The notes: a model not told the origin generated them from the letters alone. 64,000 nt of DNA from Firmicutes bacterium ADurb.Bin153 (GCA_002070415.1 MWDF01000002.1:89470-153469), one strand, 5' to 3'. Shown: positions 8,892 through 17,517, counted from the stretch's first letter. Translations and numbers: made by a program.

Positions 8892-9626
8892 ATGGATTAC
8901 GACCTGATCGCGAACGCCTCGGATGATTCTGTGCTCATAAGGTTCGAAGAGCGCATAGACCCCAAGATCGCATCAAAAGTAAGGAATGCGGGCATTTCCG
9001 TAAGGAATGCCGCATTGCCCTGGGTGACGGAGATAATACCGTCCTATAACGAGCTGCTCGTGGTGTTCGACCAGTGCCAGGTCGCACCGGCAGAAGCGCT
9101 CAACGCCATCGCCGAGACCGTAAAAGGCGGCGGCGTTAGCGCCGAGCAGAAGCCGCGCCTGTTCAGGATACCCGTTTGCTACGGAGGAGAGCTCGGCCCG
9201 GACATCGGTAATGTGTGCGATTACACGGGACTTGCGGAAGAGGAGGTCATCAGGCTGCATTCGGCCCCCGAATACCTCATATACATGATCGGTTTTACGA
9301 TCGGCTTCCCATATCTGGGCGGCATGGACCCGAGGCTGGAGACCCCGAGGCTCGAGAAGCCCAGGAGCATGGTGCCCAGAGGTTCAGTGGGCATCGGTGG
9401 GAAGCATACCGGCATATATTCCCTGGATACGCCGGGAGGCTGGCAGATCATCGGAAGGAGCCCGGTTGAGCTTGTGGACATCGGAAAGATGCCGCCATCC
9501 CTGCTGTCGGCTGGGGATTACGTCAAGTTCGTGCCGATCGCAAGTGAGGAATACGAGGAGATAGGGAAGGCGGTATCGTCTGGATCGTACAGCGTCGCAT
9601 CCCTCGCTGGGGAGCAGATGCCATGA
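8892..9626 (+). CDS. pxpB: 5-oxoprolinase subunit B (KipI family)
   Basis: A 244-residue allophanate-hydrolase-subunit-1 type protein. It has PVCYGGELGPDIGNVC and the conserved FTIGFPYLGGMDPRL segment, then VPRGSVGIGGKHTGIYSLDTPGGWQIIGRSP, which is typical of KipI/PxpB. It forms the ATP-using catalytic complex with PxpC. In Bacillus the homologue also inhibits the sporulation kinase KinA; nothing here indicates that role. The last four bases (ATGA) overlap the start of pxpC, implying translational coupling. Confidence 0.93.
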   Translation: MDYDLIANASDDSVLIRFEERIDPKIASKVRNAGISVRNAALPWVTEIIPSYNELLVVFDQCQVAPAEALNAIAETVKGGGVSAEQKPRLFRIPVCYGGELGPDIGNVCDYTGLAEEEVIRLHSAPEYLIYMIGFTIGFPYLGGMDPRLETPRLEKPRSMVPRGSVGIGGKHTGIYSLDTPGGWQIIGRSPVELVDIGKMPPSLLSAGDYVKFVPIASEEYEEIGKAVSSGSYSVASLAGEQMP

Positions 9627-10651
9627 GAGGATCGATCAGGGTGCTGAAGCCCGGCCTTCTGGCGACGGTGCAGGATCTGGGGCGGAAGGGCGCCATGGCC
9701 TGGGGCGTTCCGGGCTCGGGCGCGGCGGACCAGGTCTCGATGAGGATAGCTAACCTCCTGGTCGGGAACGAGCAGGCGGATGCGGTCATAGAGTTCACGA
9801 TGGGCGGATACGAAATCGAGTTCCTCGATGACACCCTCTTTTCGATAGCAGGCGCGGACGGGGAGGCATCCCTTGACGGGGTTTTGATATCGAAGGGGCG
9901 TGCGATGAATGCACGCGCCGGTTCCGTGCTCGCCGCGGGCCCGCTCAGATCGGGCGCCAGGCAGTATATGGCGCTCGGAGGCGGCATAGACGTTCCGGCC
10001 GTACTCGGGTCCAGGTCCACCTACCTGAAAGGGGGCCTGGGCGGATACGAAGGAAGGGCCCTTAAGAGGGGCGACGTGCTCCGCTCGTTCCCGATGTGCT
10101 CAAAACACAAGGCAGGCGCGCTCAAGGAAGGATTCCGTATTCCTTCGCTAGAAAAGGATACACAGGGAGTCTCGGTGCTCAGGGTCACGGAAGGGACCAT
10201 GGAAGGAAGGTTTAGGACCGGAGCCATAGACGGCATGTTGTCCGTCTTGTACGAAGTCTCCACCGAGAGCGACCGCATGGGCATAAGGTTAATGGGCGAC
10301 AGGGTGTTTCACAAAGACGGCGCCGATATATTGTCAGGAGGCATAGAGCCCGGGGCAGTGCAGGTGCCCGGTTCGGGGAACCCGATAATACTGATGGTCG
10401 ACAGGCAGACGACGGGAGGGTATGCGAAGGCGTTTTCGGTCATCAGCGCGGACAGGGCCAAGCTGGGGCAGCTAAGGCCCGGGGACAGGATCAGGTTCAG
10501 CAGGATAGCACTTGAAGAGGCGCACGACGCATTCCTGGAACTGGAAGAGAGCATCGGGGACAGCATTAGCCCGGACGTTGAGCGATCGAGGTATTTCTCG
10601 GTGAAGGTGAATGGGAGAACCTACGCCGTGGAAGTGGAGGAGGTCCTATGA
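9623..10651 (+). CDS. pxpC: 5-oxoprolinase subunit C (biotin-dependent carboxyltransferase-like, KipA family)
   Basis: A 342-residue allophanate-hydrolase-subunit-2 type protein. The start VLKPGLLATVQDLGRKG and GVPGSGAADQVSMRIANLL are the family signature, as are LGGGIDVPAVLGSRSTYLKGG and the late PVVCL-equivalent NPIILMVDRQTTGGYAK. It joins PxpB to form the cyclase-opening complex. Length is normal. It starts in the ATGA overlap with pxpB and ends in another ATGA overlap with the phosphodiesterase gene, so four genes are tightly coupled. Confidence 0.94.
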   Translation: MRGSIRVLKPGLLATVQDLGRKGAMAWGVPGSGAADQVSMRIANLLVGNEQADAVIEFTMGGYEIEFLDDTLFSIAGADGEASLDGVLISKGRAMNARAGSVLAAGPLRSGARQYMALGGGIDVPAVLGSRSTYLKGGLGGYEGRALKRGDVLRSFPMCSKHKAGALKEGFRIPSLEKDTQGVSVLRVTEGTMEGRFRTGAIDGMLSVLYEVSTESDRMGIRLMGDRVFHKDGADILSGGIEPGAVQVPGSGNPIILMVDRQTTGGYAKAFSVISADRAKLGQLRPGDRIRFSRIALEEAHDAFLELEESIGDSISPDVERSRYFSVKVNGRTYAVEVEEVL

Positions 10652-11397
10652 GCAGCTCTTTCGATGGCGCGAAAATGCTGGTCTTCGCCCACCGGGGCGC
10701 CAGCGGAGGCGCCCCGGAGAATACGATGGCGGCCTTCAAGCAGGCGATAGAGAAGGGTTCGGACGGGGTGGAGCTGGACATCCACCTCACCGCGGACGGC
10801 AAGGTCGTGGTAATACACGACGCCACGGTGGACAGGACATCCGACGGCAGAGGCGAGGTCGCCTACAGGAACTACAGCGAGCTTGCGAAGCTGGATATGG
10901 CCGCCCGGTGGAAGGGAAGCAAATGGGGAGCTCAGAGGATCCCTTTGCTGGAAGAGGTAATAGAGTGCGTCATACCGGCAGGACTGTTGATGAACGTGGA
11001 GATAAAAGGGGGAAAAGCCAGCCCCATGCTGGCCGAGCAGGCGGTCAGCATAATAAAGGGCTATGACGCGATGGACAGGGTGGTCTTCTCCTCGTTCGAC
11101 CCCCTACAGCTGAACAAGGTCAGGACGCTTGTCCCGTCGTCGCGGCGCGCCCTCCTTTCATATTTCCCGCCGCCCGTCTCCGCGGGCAAGGCGGACGACC
11201 TTTGGGGATGCCATCCGTACCATATGCTGGTTTCAAAAGGGACGGTGCAGAAGTGGCACTTGGAAGGGATGCACGTGCAGCTCTGGACCGTCAACACGAA
11301 GAAGGACATGCAAAGGGCCATTAGGATCGGGGCGGACGGGATAATCACAAACCACCCCGCGCTCGCCTTGGCTGTCAGGGAAGGGAAAATATGTTAG
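10648..11397 (+). CDS. ugpQ: Glycerophosphodiester phosphodiesterase
   Basis: A 249-residue GDPD-fold enzyme hydrolysing glycerophosphodiesters to sn-glycerol-3-phosphate and an alcohol. It shows the catalytic HRG (AHRGASGGAPENT), the metal ligands in VELDIHLTADGKVVVIHD and the second catalytic His in that IHD. The last strand IRIGADGIITNHP is typical. There is no signal peptide, so it is cytoplasmic. It overlaps pxpC by ATGA, an unexpected partner for 5-oxoproline genes, and is followed by an MFS carrier gene after 28 bases, which might import a substrate. Confidence 0.92.
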   Translation: MSSSFDGAKMLVFAHRGASGGAPENTMAAFKQAIEKGSDGVELDIHLTADGKVVVIHDATVDRTSDGRGEVAYRNYSELAKLDMAARWKGSKWGAQRIPLLEEVIECVIPAGLLMNVEIKGGKASPMLAEQAVSIIKGYDAMDRVVFSSFDPLQLNKVRTLVPSSRRALLSYFPPPVSAGKADDLWGCHPYHMLVSKGTVQKWHLEGMHVQLWTVNTKKDMQRAIRIGADGIITNHPALALAVREGKIC

Positions 11398-11425
11398 CTA
11401 GATAGATTGCTTGCGGGGTGAATGA

Positions 11426-12646
11426 ATGAAGATCAATTACAGCAGGCTGTTCGTCCTGGGACTCGGTTTCATGTCCATTTCTCTCACCTGGGCGCTCTAC
11501 AATTCCTACGTACCCGTATTCCTGGACGCCGCGCTGCCGGCCATGGCGTTCAAAGGCTTGGCGATCGGATTCATAATGACGCTGGACAACATAGCGAGCA
11601 TCACCCTCCAGCCTTTCTTCTCTGCCATGTCTGACTCCACCTGGGGCAGGTACGGCAGGAGGATGCCGTACCTCATGGCGGGGATCCCCGTGGCTGCCGT
11701 GGCCGTGACGCTCATACCGCTTCTGAGGGACAACATGACTCTGATGATAGCCTCCATAGTGATAATGAACGTGTCGATGGCAGTGTTCAGGGCCCCTACC
11801 GTGGCGCTGATGCCGGACATCACCCCGAGGGAGCAGAGGTCGAAGGCGAACGGCGTCATAAACCTCATGGGGGGCCTGGGCGGCATAACGGCGCACTTCG
11901 TGGGCTCCAGGCTGTACAACATCGACCCGGTCGTGCCTTTCGCCATGTCCGGGGTAGTCATGCTCGTATCGCTTCTGATCCTGAGGTACGCGATCAAAGA
12001 GCCGGCGAAAGTCGAAGGCGTTGAGGGGGACGAGAAGCCAGTAAGCATTTTCGAAGCGCTTAGGGAAGCATTCAGCCCCGAGAAGAGGAGCCTTCTATAT
12101 CTGCTGTTGGCGATACTCTTCTGGTTCATGGGATGGAACGCCGTGGAGACTTTCTTCACGCTGTATGCAAAGAGCATCTGGGGCATGAGGGAATCGACGG
12201 CGGCGCTCTACCTGGGGATCGGCTCGGTGGCGTTCCTGCTGTTCGCCATCCCTTCAGGCTTCCTCGCCGGCAAGTTCGGCAGGAAGGCCGTGATAACATC
12301 CGGTATCATATGGATGAGCTGCGTCATGACGATAATGACGATACTTGGCATAGTAGGCAGGGCGGGCATCGGCCCTGCGGTGATTGCGCTGCTCGTGGCC
12401 GCTGGGATCGGCTGGGCGCTCATCAACATACACTCCTTCCCGATGGTGGTCGACATGACGACGTCGGCCAAGACCGGCGCCTATACGGGGCTGTACTATT
12501 TCTTCTCCGCACTCGCTGCGATACTGGCCCCTCCGTTGTTCGGGCTCGTAAGGGACATCGTCGGAAGCATGGCCCCGTTGTTTCCGTTCTCGGCCGTTTT
12601 CTTCCTCCTGGCGCTATGGAGTTTCTCCAAAGTAGAAGCTAGATAA
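11426..12646 (+). CDS. MFS transporter, SLC45/sugar-cation symporter-like
   Basis: A 406-residue membrane protein with about 12 hydrophobic segments. The loop between helices 2 and 3 reads FSAMSDSTWGRYGRRMPY, the MFS signature as found in the sucrose-carrier-like branch (D-x-x-x-x-x-G-R-R). PDITPREQRSKANGVINL between helices 4 and 5 is typical of the same group, and LAGKFGRKAV follows in the second half. The transported compound is not evident; sugars or glycosides are likely by family, and a link to the preceding phosphodiesterase is possible. GGGGTGA precedes the ATG. Confidence 0.85.
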   Translation: MKINYSRLFVLGLGFMSISLTWALYNSYVPVFLDAALPAMAFKGLAIGFIMTLDNIASITLQPFFSAMSDSTWGRYGRRMPYLMAGIPVAAVAVTLIPLLRDNMTLMIASIVIMNVSMAVFRAPTVALMPDITPREQRSKANGVINLMGGLGGITAHFVGSRLYNIDPVVPFAMSGVVMLVSLLILRYAIKEPAKVEGVEGDEKPVSIFEALREAFSPEKRSLLYLLLAILFWFMGWNAVETFFTLYAKSIWGMRESTAALYLGIGSVAFLLFAIPSGFLAGKFGRKAVITSGIIWMSCVMTIMTILGIVGRAGIGPAVIALLVAAGIGWALINIHSFPMVVDMTTSAKTGAYTGLYYFFSALAAILAPPLFGLVRDIVGSMAPLFPFSAVFFLLALWSFSKVEAR

Positions 12647-12685
12647 GGTATAATTAATAAGTCAGCTTGAAGTGGGGTGGTGTTC

Positions 12686-13747
12686 ATGAAGCTATACATT
12701 TCCCTCCTGGGATTCGGCAAGGTCGGCAGGCAGTTCGTAAAACTAGTCAGGGCCAAGGAGCAGGACATACTCAATTGGCACGGCATAGAGCCGAAATTCG
12801 CTTCTGTTTCGTCTTCCAGAGGTTACGTGGCGAATCCCGATGGGTTGGACATAGACGTCCTGGCCGGCATGGCGATAAGGGAGCAGAACCTTGCGGAGCA
12901 TCCCGACTTCGTGCCGTACGGCGCCAAGGACAAGATGGACGGCATCCTGCCCGAAGTGGCGGGCAAGGACTGCATAAAAGTCCTCGTGGCGGCGGCCTCG
13001 TCGGATTTCGAGACGGGAGAGCCCACCCTTTCGATAATGAAATCCGCCATCTCCAGAGGGTGGAACATCGCCAGCATGGAGAAATCCCCCCTGGTCGTGG
13101 CGTTTGACGAGCTGACCGAGATGGCGAGGAAGTTCGGCGTGGAGCTGAGATACTCCGGAGCGACGGCGGCGGGCCTGCCTACGATAGACATAGCCAAGAT
13201 ATCGTTGGCCGGATCGAAGGTCATGGCCATAGAGGGCATACTGAACGCAACGACCAACTATGTCCTTACGCTGATGAGCGAAGACGGCATATCGTATGAA
13301 GAGGCACTGTCGATGGCGAGGGCGCACGGCTATGCCGAACCCGATCCGACCAGAGACGTCATGGGAATCGACACCGCCTGCAAGATCCTCCTGATCGCGA
13401 ACGCGGCGATGGGCTGCAGGAAGAAGCTCTCCGACGTGAAGATAACCGGCATAACGCATATCACGCCCAGGGACGTGGCGAGCTGGGCGATAGAGCAGAG
13501 GACGCTGAAGATGATAGGAAGGGCCTGGAGGGAGGACGACGACGTCAAGATCGAAGTGTCGCCCATGGCCGTACCCTACTATGACATGTTCGCCAAGGTG
13601 AACGGAAGCGGCAAGGCGGTGAGGTTCGTCACGGACCTGTTCGGCGAGCTGGTCGTAACCGTCCAGGAGGGCGGGCCGGTGGCGGCGGCCGGATCGGGAT
13701 TCAAGGACGTGATCAACATCTTCAGAAGTTTCCAGGGCAGGATTTGA
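12686..13747 (+). CDS. hom: Homoserine dehydrogenase, short form without ACT domain
   Basis: A 353-residue NAD(P)H-dependent enzyme reducing aspartate semialdehyde to homoserine. The Rossmann start is ISLLGFGKVGRQFV. Catalytic-domain motifs are GATAAGLPTID, EGILNATTNYVLT and HGYAEPDPTRDVMGIDTACK, the last containing the family's catalytic Asp and Lys. Usual bacterial enzymes have a C-terminal ACT domain and about 430 residues; this one ends after the catalytic domain, so threonine feedback through ACT is probably lacking. No lysC, thrB or thrC lies nearby. ATG chosen over an in-frame GTG three codons earlier, which overlaps the GGGGTGGTG binding site. Confidence 0.88.
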   Translation: MKLYISLLGFGKVGRQFVKLVRAKEQDILNWHGIEPKFASVSSSRGYVANPDGLDIDVLAGMAIREQNLAEHPDFVPYGAKDKMDGILPEVAGKDCIKVLVAAASSDFETGEPTLSIMKSAISRGWNIASMEKSPLVVAFDELTEMARKFGVELRYSGATAAGLPTIDIAKISLAGSKVMAIEGILNATTNYVLTLMSEDGISYEEALSMARAHGYAEPDPTRDVMGIDTACKILLIANAAMGCRKKLSDVKITGITHITPRDVASWAIEQRTLKMIGRAWREDDDVKIEVSPMAVPYYDMFAKVNGSGKAVRFVTDLFGELVVTVQEGGPVAAAGSGFKDVINIFRSFQGRI

Positions 13748-13759
13748 CCGGAGGTACCA

Positions 13760-14794
13760 ATGTCCAATAAACAGACCAGGCAATTCGTTAACTCTCTCGG
13801 CGAAGGCGACATAGCGACGGGCATCTACCAGGTGGTGGACGCAAGGGTCATAAAGAACTACCTCGACTTGAGGCTGGGGGACAAGACCGGAAGCATCCCG
13901 ATGAAGATCTGGGATTGGCGCGATAACGACGATGAGATGGGCTTCCTTGCGGTGAAAGGCGAAAAGGCGATGCTCAACGGCGTCAGGGTCGAGATATTCG
14001 ACGGAAGGGTCCTGCAGTTCGCCGCGGCGCGCCTTTCTGACATCAAGAGGAACAAGACGATAACATACGCGGCTCCCGGGACCTACGACGAGGACGATTT
14101 CGTGGCTAGTTCAGATCGTGACACGGACGAGCTCCAAGAGGAGCTAAAAGGGCTCGTGTCGAGCGTGAAGAACGAGAGATACAGGGCCTTGCTGGACAGG
14201 TTCTTCCATAAGGACAGCCCGGTCTACGCCCAGTTCATAGTATGGCCGGCCGCTGTGGGCCAGCACCATGCCTATAAGGGCGGACTGCTGGAGCACACTG
14301 TCAACGTTGCCAAGCTGTGCGACTTCTTGTGTTCAAATTACAAGCACATAGACCATGACCTGCTGATCGCAGGGGCGCTGCTTCATGATATCGGGAAGGT
14401 CAGATCATATGACAGCTCCGGCAACGGAACTAAGCCCGAGGTATCCCTCGATGGCGTGTTCATGGACCACATAGCCCTCGGGTGCTCGATGATAGAGGAA
14501 GCCATAGACGTGCTGGAAGCCGACAAGGGCATATTCGGGACCGGACAGTGGGAGCCGATGGAAAGAAGGCTCATCCTCCATCTTGTCTTGGCCCATCACG
14601 GGGAACTAGAATGGGGATCTCCCGTAAGGCCCGTGGTAATGGAAGCGCAGCTCCTGCACTTCGCGGACAATACCGACGCATGGGCCAACCGCTTCGAGAG
14701 GGCGCTTGAATATGCAGGCGAAGGGGAAAGGGGGACAATGAAAAGACCCGACAATATGGACCGTTTCATTTACATCCCCCTGAAGAGGAGCTGA
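13760..14794 (+). CDS. yhaM: 3'-5' exoribonuclease YhaM-like (OB-fold plus HD domain)
   Basis: A 344-residue protein with an N-terminal OB-fold (about 15-100, DARVIKNYLDLRLGDKTGSIP) and an HD phosphohydrolase domain. HHAYKGGLLEHTVNVAKL supplies the first His ligands and GALLHDIGK the HD pair; HLVLAHHG and the late FADNTDAW complete the metal site. Domain order and length match YhaM, a Mn-dependent 3'-5' exonuclease of Bacillota acting on RNA and single-stranded DNA. GGAGG precedes the ATG, 12 bases after hom. Confidence 0.92.
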   Translation: MSNKQTRQFVNSLGEGDIATGIYQVVDARVIKNYLDLRLGDKTGSIPMKIWDWRDNDDEMGFLAVKGEKAMLNGVRVEIFDGRVLQFAAARLSDIKRNKTITYAAPGTYDEDDFVASSDRDTDELQEELKGLVSSVKNERYRALLDRFFHKDSPVYAQFIVWPAAVGQHHAYKGGLLEHTVNVAKLCDFLCSNYKHIDHDLLIAGALLHDIGKVRSYDSSGNGTKPEVSLDGVFMDHIALGCSMIEEAIDVLEADKGIFGTGQWEPMERRLILHLVLAHHGELEWGSPVRPVVMEAQLLHFADNTDAWANRFERALEYAGEGERGTMKRPDNMDRFIYIPLKRS

Positions 14795-14817
14795 GCGGAG
14801 ACCCGGACGGATATGTT

Positions 14818-14848
14818 TTGTGGGGGCTTCACAAGGAGGCCCCCACAA
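14818..14848 (+). terminator. Hairpin after yhaM, possible terminator
   Basis: TTGTGGGGGC pairs with GCCCCCACAA around an 11-base loop, 23 bases after the yhaM stop. No U-run follows, so termination efficiency is uncertain. Confidence 0.55.
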
Positions 14849-15188
14849 TGTATACTTAAGCAAATTGGCTTGGAGGAAAACGCAATATACCACCTAGATA
14901 ACAAATCAATCATGCACTTCTATGCGGCCGGGGGTTTCATAAGACCCGCGGACGCTCCTTATGCCATCTTGAGACCCATATCAGCCCGAATGTGTATGCG
15001 CGGCTGATGTCCCTCTTCAAAAAACGCGTCCGTTGACACGTCTAGGGCAGGCAGGGGGGCATCAGAGAGAGCCGGGGAACTACGCCCCGGGCCAGCCTGG
15101 CGATTAATACCGCCTTTATTTGGCGTTCAGTCGTCAGATTCTGGGCATTCCGGCCGCCCCTACTACACAGACGGATGGTGATCCCGCT
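14849..15188 (+). other. Gene-free, structured leader upstream of metNIQ
   Basis: About 340 bases with no convincing gene. Direct pairing is seen in two blocks. In the first, CGGACGC (14949-14955) pairs with GCGTCCG (15026-15032) and encloses TTGA/TCAA, GAC/GTC and ATCAGCC/GGCTGAT (14980-14986 with 15002-15008). In the second, CCGGGG/CCCCGG (15072-15090) is followed by GCCAGCCTGGC (15091-15101), which overlaps GGCG-N8-CGCC (15099-15114) leading into TTTATTT. The last two are mutually exclusive, as in an attenuator. No SAM-I core (no GAUGAA or GGCAACC motifs) and no T-box sequence is present. It may be an unfamiliar methionine-responsive leader, or unrelated sequence. Confidence 0.4.
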
Positions 15189-15956
15189 TTGAAACAGATA
15201 GAGCCGATAATCGTGTTCAAGAAAGCAAGCAAAGTGTTCCCGACCGCCGAAGGCGGGGAGAATGAGGTGCTGAAAGACCTGGACCTCACAATAGGCAGGG
15301 GCAGGATATTCGGCATAGTGGGACTTTCCGGCGCGGGGAAGTCCACGCTGATCAGGCTGATAAACCAGCTGGAAAGGCTCACTTCGGGGACCTTGCTGAT
15401 CGATGGGCAGGATGTGACAAGACAGCACGACGGGGACCTCATAAACCTGAGAAGGCATATCGGGATGATATTCCAGAACTTCAACCTGATGAGGAACTCC
15501 AACGTATTCGAGAACATAGCCTTCCCGCTCCGGATAACGAACTATACGAAGGACTACATAGAGAACAGGGTAAACGAGCTGCTCGACACGGTGGGGCTCA
15601 AAGAGCACGCCCAATCGTACCCTTTGAAGCTCTCCGGCGGGCAGAAACAGAGGGTGGCGATAGCAAGGGCTCTTGCGCTGCACCCGGACATCCTGCTTTG
15701 CGACGAGGCCACGTCGGCGCTGGACCCAAGGACCGCGAAGTCCATCCTGGACCTGCTCAAGTCGGTAAACAGCGACCTTGGCGTTACGGTCATAATCGTC
15801 ACGCACGACATGAGCGTCATAAAGTACATATGTGACGACGTGGCCGTCCTCGACGGCGGGGAGATAGTTGAGCAGGGCCTCGTGGCGGACATCTTCGCCA
15901 ATCCGCAGTCGCTCATAAAGACGTTCCTGCACGGATTCGGAGGTGGTCAGGTATGA
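15189..15956 (+). CDS. metN: Methionine ABC transporter ATP-binding protein
   Basis: A 255-residue ABC ATPase of the MetN group. Walker A is GLSGAGKSTL, the Q-loop follows IGMIFQNFNLM, the signature is LSGGQKQRVAIARAL and Walker B is ILLCDEATSALD, with the H-loop in IIVTHDMSVI. No C-terminal ACT-like NIL domain is present: the protein ends soon after the nucleotide-binding domain (MetN is usually about 340 residues), so the trans-inhibition by methionine known for NIL-bearing MetN is unlikely. The start is uncertain: TTG (MKQIEPIIVF) fits domain length, with only a weak GGATGGTGAT before it. The stop overlaps metI by ATGA. Confidence 0.85.
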   Translation: MKQIEPIIVFKKASKVFPTAEGGENEVLKDLDLTIGRGRIFGIVGLSGAGKSTLIRLINQLERLTSGTLLIDGQDVTRQHDGDLINLRRHIGMIFQNFNLMRNSNVFENIAFPLRITNYTKDYIENRVNELLDTVGLKEHAQSYPLKLSGGQKQRVAIARALALHPDILLCDEATSALDPRTAKSILDLLKSVNSDLGVTVIIVTHDMSVIKYICDDVAVLDGGEIVEQGLVADIFANPQSLIKTFLHGFGGGQV

Positions 15957-16648
15957 TGGTCTATTCCTGGCAGGACCTGTTCTCCTCATTCAGGGTGCTC
16001 TTAGGGGAGCCCCTCCTGAACACGTTGGCGATCATGCTGGGATCTACTTTCCTGGCATGCCTTGGCGGCATACCCCTCGGTGTGTACCTCGTCCTGACAT
16101 CACCCGGCTACCCGCTCGCGGCAGAAAGGCTCTACGGGGTCGCATCATCCGTGATAAACATACTCAGGTCGATACCGACGATAATCCTCGTCATACTAAT
16201 ATCCTCGCTGCTCTACTTCCGCTACTCGATATACAGGCCGACGGATTTCGCACTCCTTCTCGAAGCTATCGTCATGTGGGCGATAGCCGCGATACCCCTC
16301 TGCGCAAGGCTCGTCGAATCGGCGCTCAAGGAAGTTGACAAGGGGCTTCTGGAAGCCGCCATGGCATGCGGGGCGACGGTAAGGCAGCTGGTGAGGAAAG
16401 TGATGCTGAAGGAGGCCCTTCCCGGCCTCATACTAGGCATCACTACGCTTTCGATAACCATACTGGGCACTACGGTGATGTCGGAGACGATAGCCATAAG
16501 GACCGTCGCCTCCCGCGCTGTCGTACGCGCGACGATAGACAATGACGGAGAGTTCATAGTCTCCGGCATAGCCATACTCGCGGGGATAATCACCCTGGTG
16601 CAGACGATAGGCACGAATGCCGCAAGGCATGCCGACAAATCAAGATGA
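15953..16648 (+). CDS. metI: Methionine ABC transporter permease
   Basis: A 231-residue inner-membrane permease with five or six hydrophobic segments. The early LLNTLAIMLGSTFLACLGGIPLG and NILRSIPTIILVILI segments, and the EAA loop EAAMACGATVRQLVRKVMLKEA split around the conserved Gly, are typical of MetI. It starts in an ATGA overlap with metN and is followed after 17 bases by metQ, giving a complete D/L-methionine importer. Confidence 0.93.
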   Translation: MMVYSWQDLFSSFRVLLGEPLLNTLAIMLGSTFLACLGGIPLGVYLVLTSPGYPLAAERLYGVASSVINILRSIPTIILVILISSLLYFRYSIYRPTDFALLLEAIVMWAIAAIPLCARLVESALKEVDKGLLEAAMACGATVRQLVRKVMLKEALPGLILGITTLSITILGTTVMSETIAIRTVASRAVVRATIDNDGEFIVSGIAILAGIITLVQTIGTNAARHADKSR

Positions 16649-16665
16649 ATTGTGGAGGAAACAAG

Positions 16666-17517
16666 ATGAAGAAGTCGATTACGATAGCTGTTCTGGTGGC
16701 ATTGGTGCTGGCGGTGGCAGGAGGGCTGTCCGCCAAGGAGACGATAATAATCGGGACCGTGGTCGGTATCCAGGAGAGCCTCGTGAATGAGTTCATAGTC
16801 CCGGCTTTGAACAAGAAGGGCTATGACGTCAGCGTAAGGGTGTACACATCCTTCGGCCTTAACATCAACAACGACACGGTGCAGGGCAAGACTGATGTAA
16901 ATTTCTTCCAGCACGAACCCTACCTTAAGGGCGACTCCGCCAATTCCGGGAAGCTCGAGGCCCTATGGCCGGTGGCCTCGTTCAAGATGGGCCTCTACGG
17001 TGCGAATGCCAGTGCCAAGGATGTGACATCCGGAGGAAGAGTAGGTGTGCCTAACGATAAATCGAACCTTCAAAGGGCCCTCAAGCTGCTTGCAGCGGAA
17101 GGGTACATTGCGCTTAGGCCCTCCTTCAGCGCGGATGTCAACGCGGACAACTACAAGAGCCAAATCGAAGGCAAATCGCTGAAGGCGGAGGACATAATCG
17201 CCCTGGATCAGCAGGGGCTGAAGGCGGGCTTCAGGACAAGGTACAGCGCGGTCGTCCTCTCCGTTGCCGTGGCATATGACCCGGATCCGGCGAAATCGCT
17301 GTTCGGGCTGGTCATCGGCAGGGAGGACAGCTCGATCACGGACGGTTTCGTGAACGTGTTCGTATCAAGGCAGGTAGACCCCAGGGGACAGGACGCGTAT
17401 TCCAAGAAGATGCTGGACTTGAAGGCGGCATTGAAGGGCCTTACGGAAGACCCGGCATTCTTGAAGGTACTGGCCGACAGGTACTCAGGCGTAGTCTACG
17501 TACCTGGCTCGAAGTAG
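16666..17517 (+). CDS. metQ: Methionine-binding protein MetQ (NlpA family)
   Basis: A 283-residue NlpA-family solute-binding protein. The signal peptide MKKSITIAVLVALVLAVAG ends in GLSAKE with no Cys, so it is cleaved by signal peptidase I or kept as an anchor rather than lipidated; most Bacillota homologues are lipoproteins. Family motifs are VNFFQHEPYL, VGVPNDKSNLQRALKLL and the final ADRYSGVVY. The ATG has GGAGGAAACAAG in front; a longer reading begins within metI but would spoil the signal peptide. A hairpin follows 20 bases after the stop. Confidence 0.92.
   Translation: MKKSITIAVLVALVLAVAGGLSAKETIIIGTVVGIQESLVNEFIVPALNKKGYDVSVRVYTSFGLNINNDTVQGKTDVNFFQHEPYLKGDSANSGKLEALWPVASFKMGLYGANASAKDVTSGGRVGVPNDKSNLQRALKLLAAEGYIALRPSFSADVNADNYKSQIEGKSLKAEDIIALDQQGLKAGFRTRYSAVVLSVAVAYDPDPAKSLFGLVIGREDSSITDGFVNVFVSRQVDPRGQDAYSKKMLDLKAALKGLTEDPAFLKVLADRYSGVVYVPGSK

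Noticed and set aside
12743..13783. 346-codon minus-strand frame opposite hom
   Set aside because: Shadow of a well-supported homoserine dehydrogenase gene; rich in His/Arg/Tyr as expected for antisense of GC-rich coding sequence.
15042..15989. Long minus-strand frame opposite metN
   Set aside because: Lies antisense to a clear ABC ATPase gene; its translation has no recognisable domain and extends into the non-coding leader.
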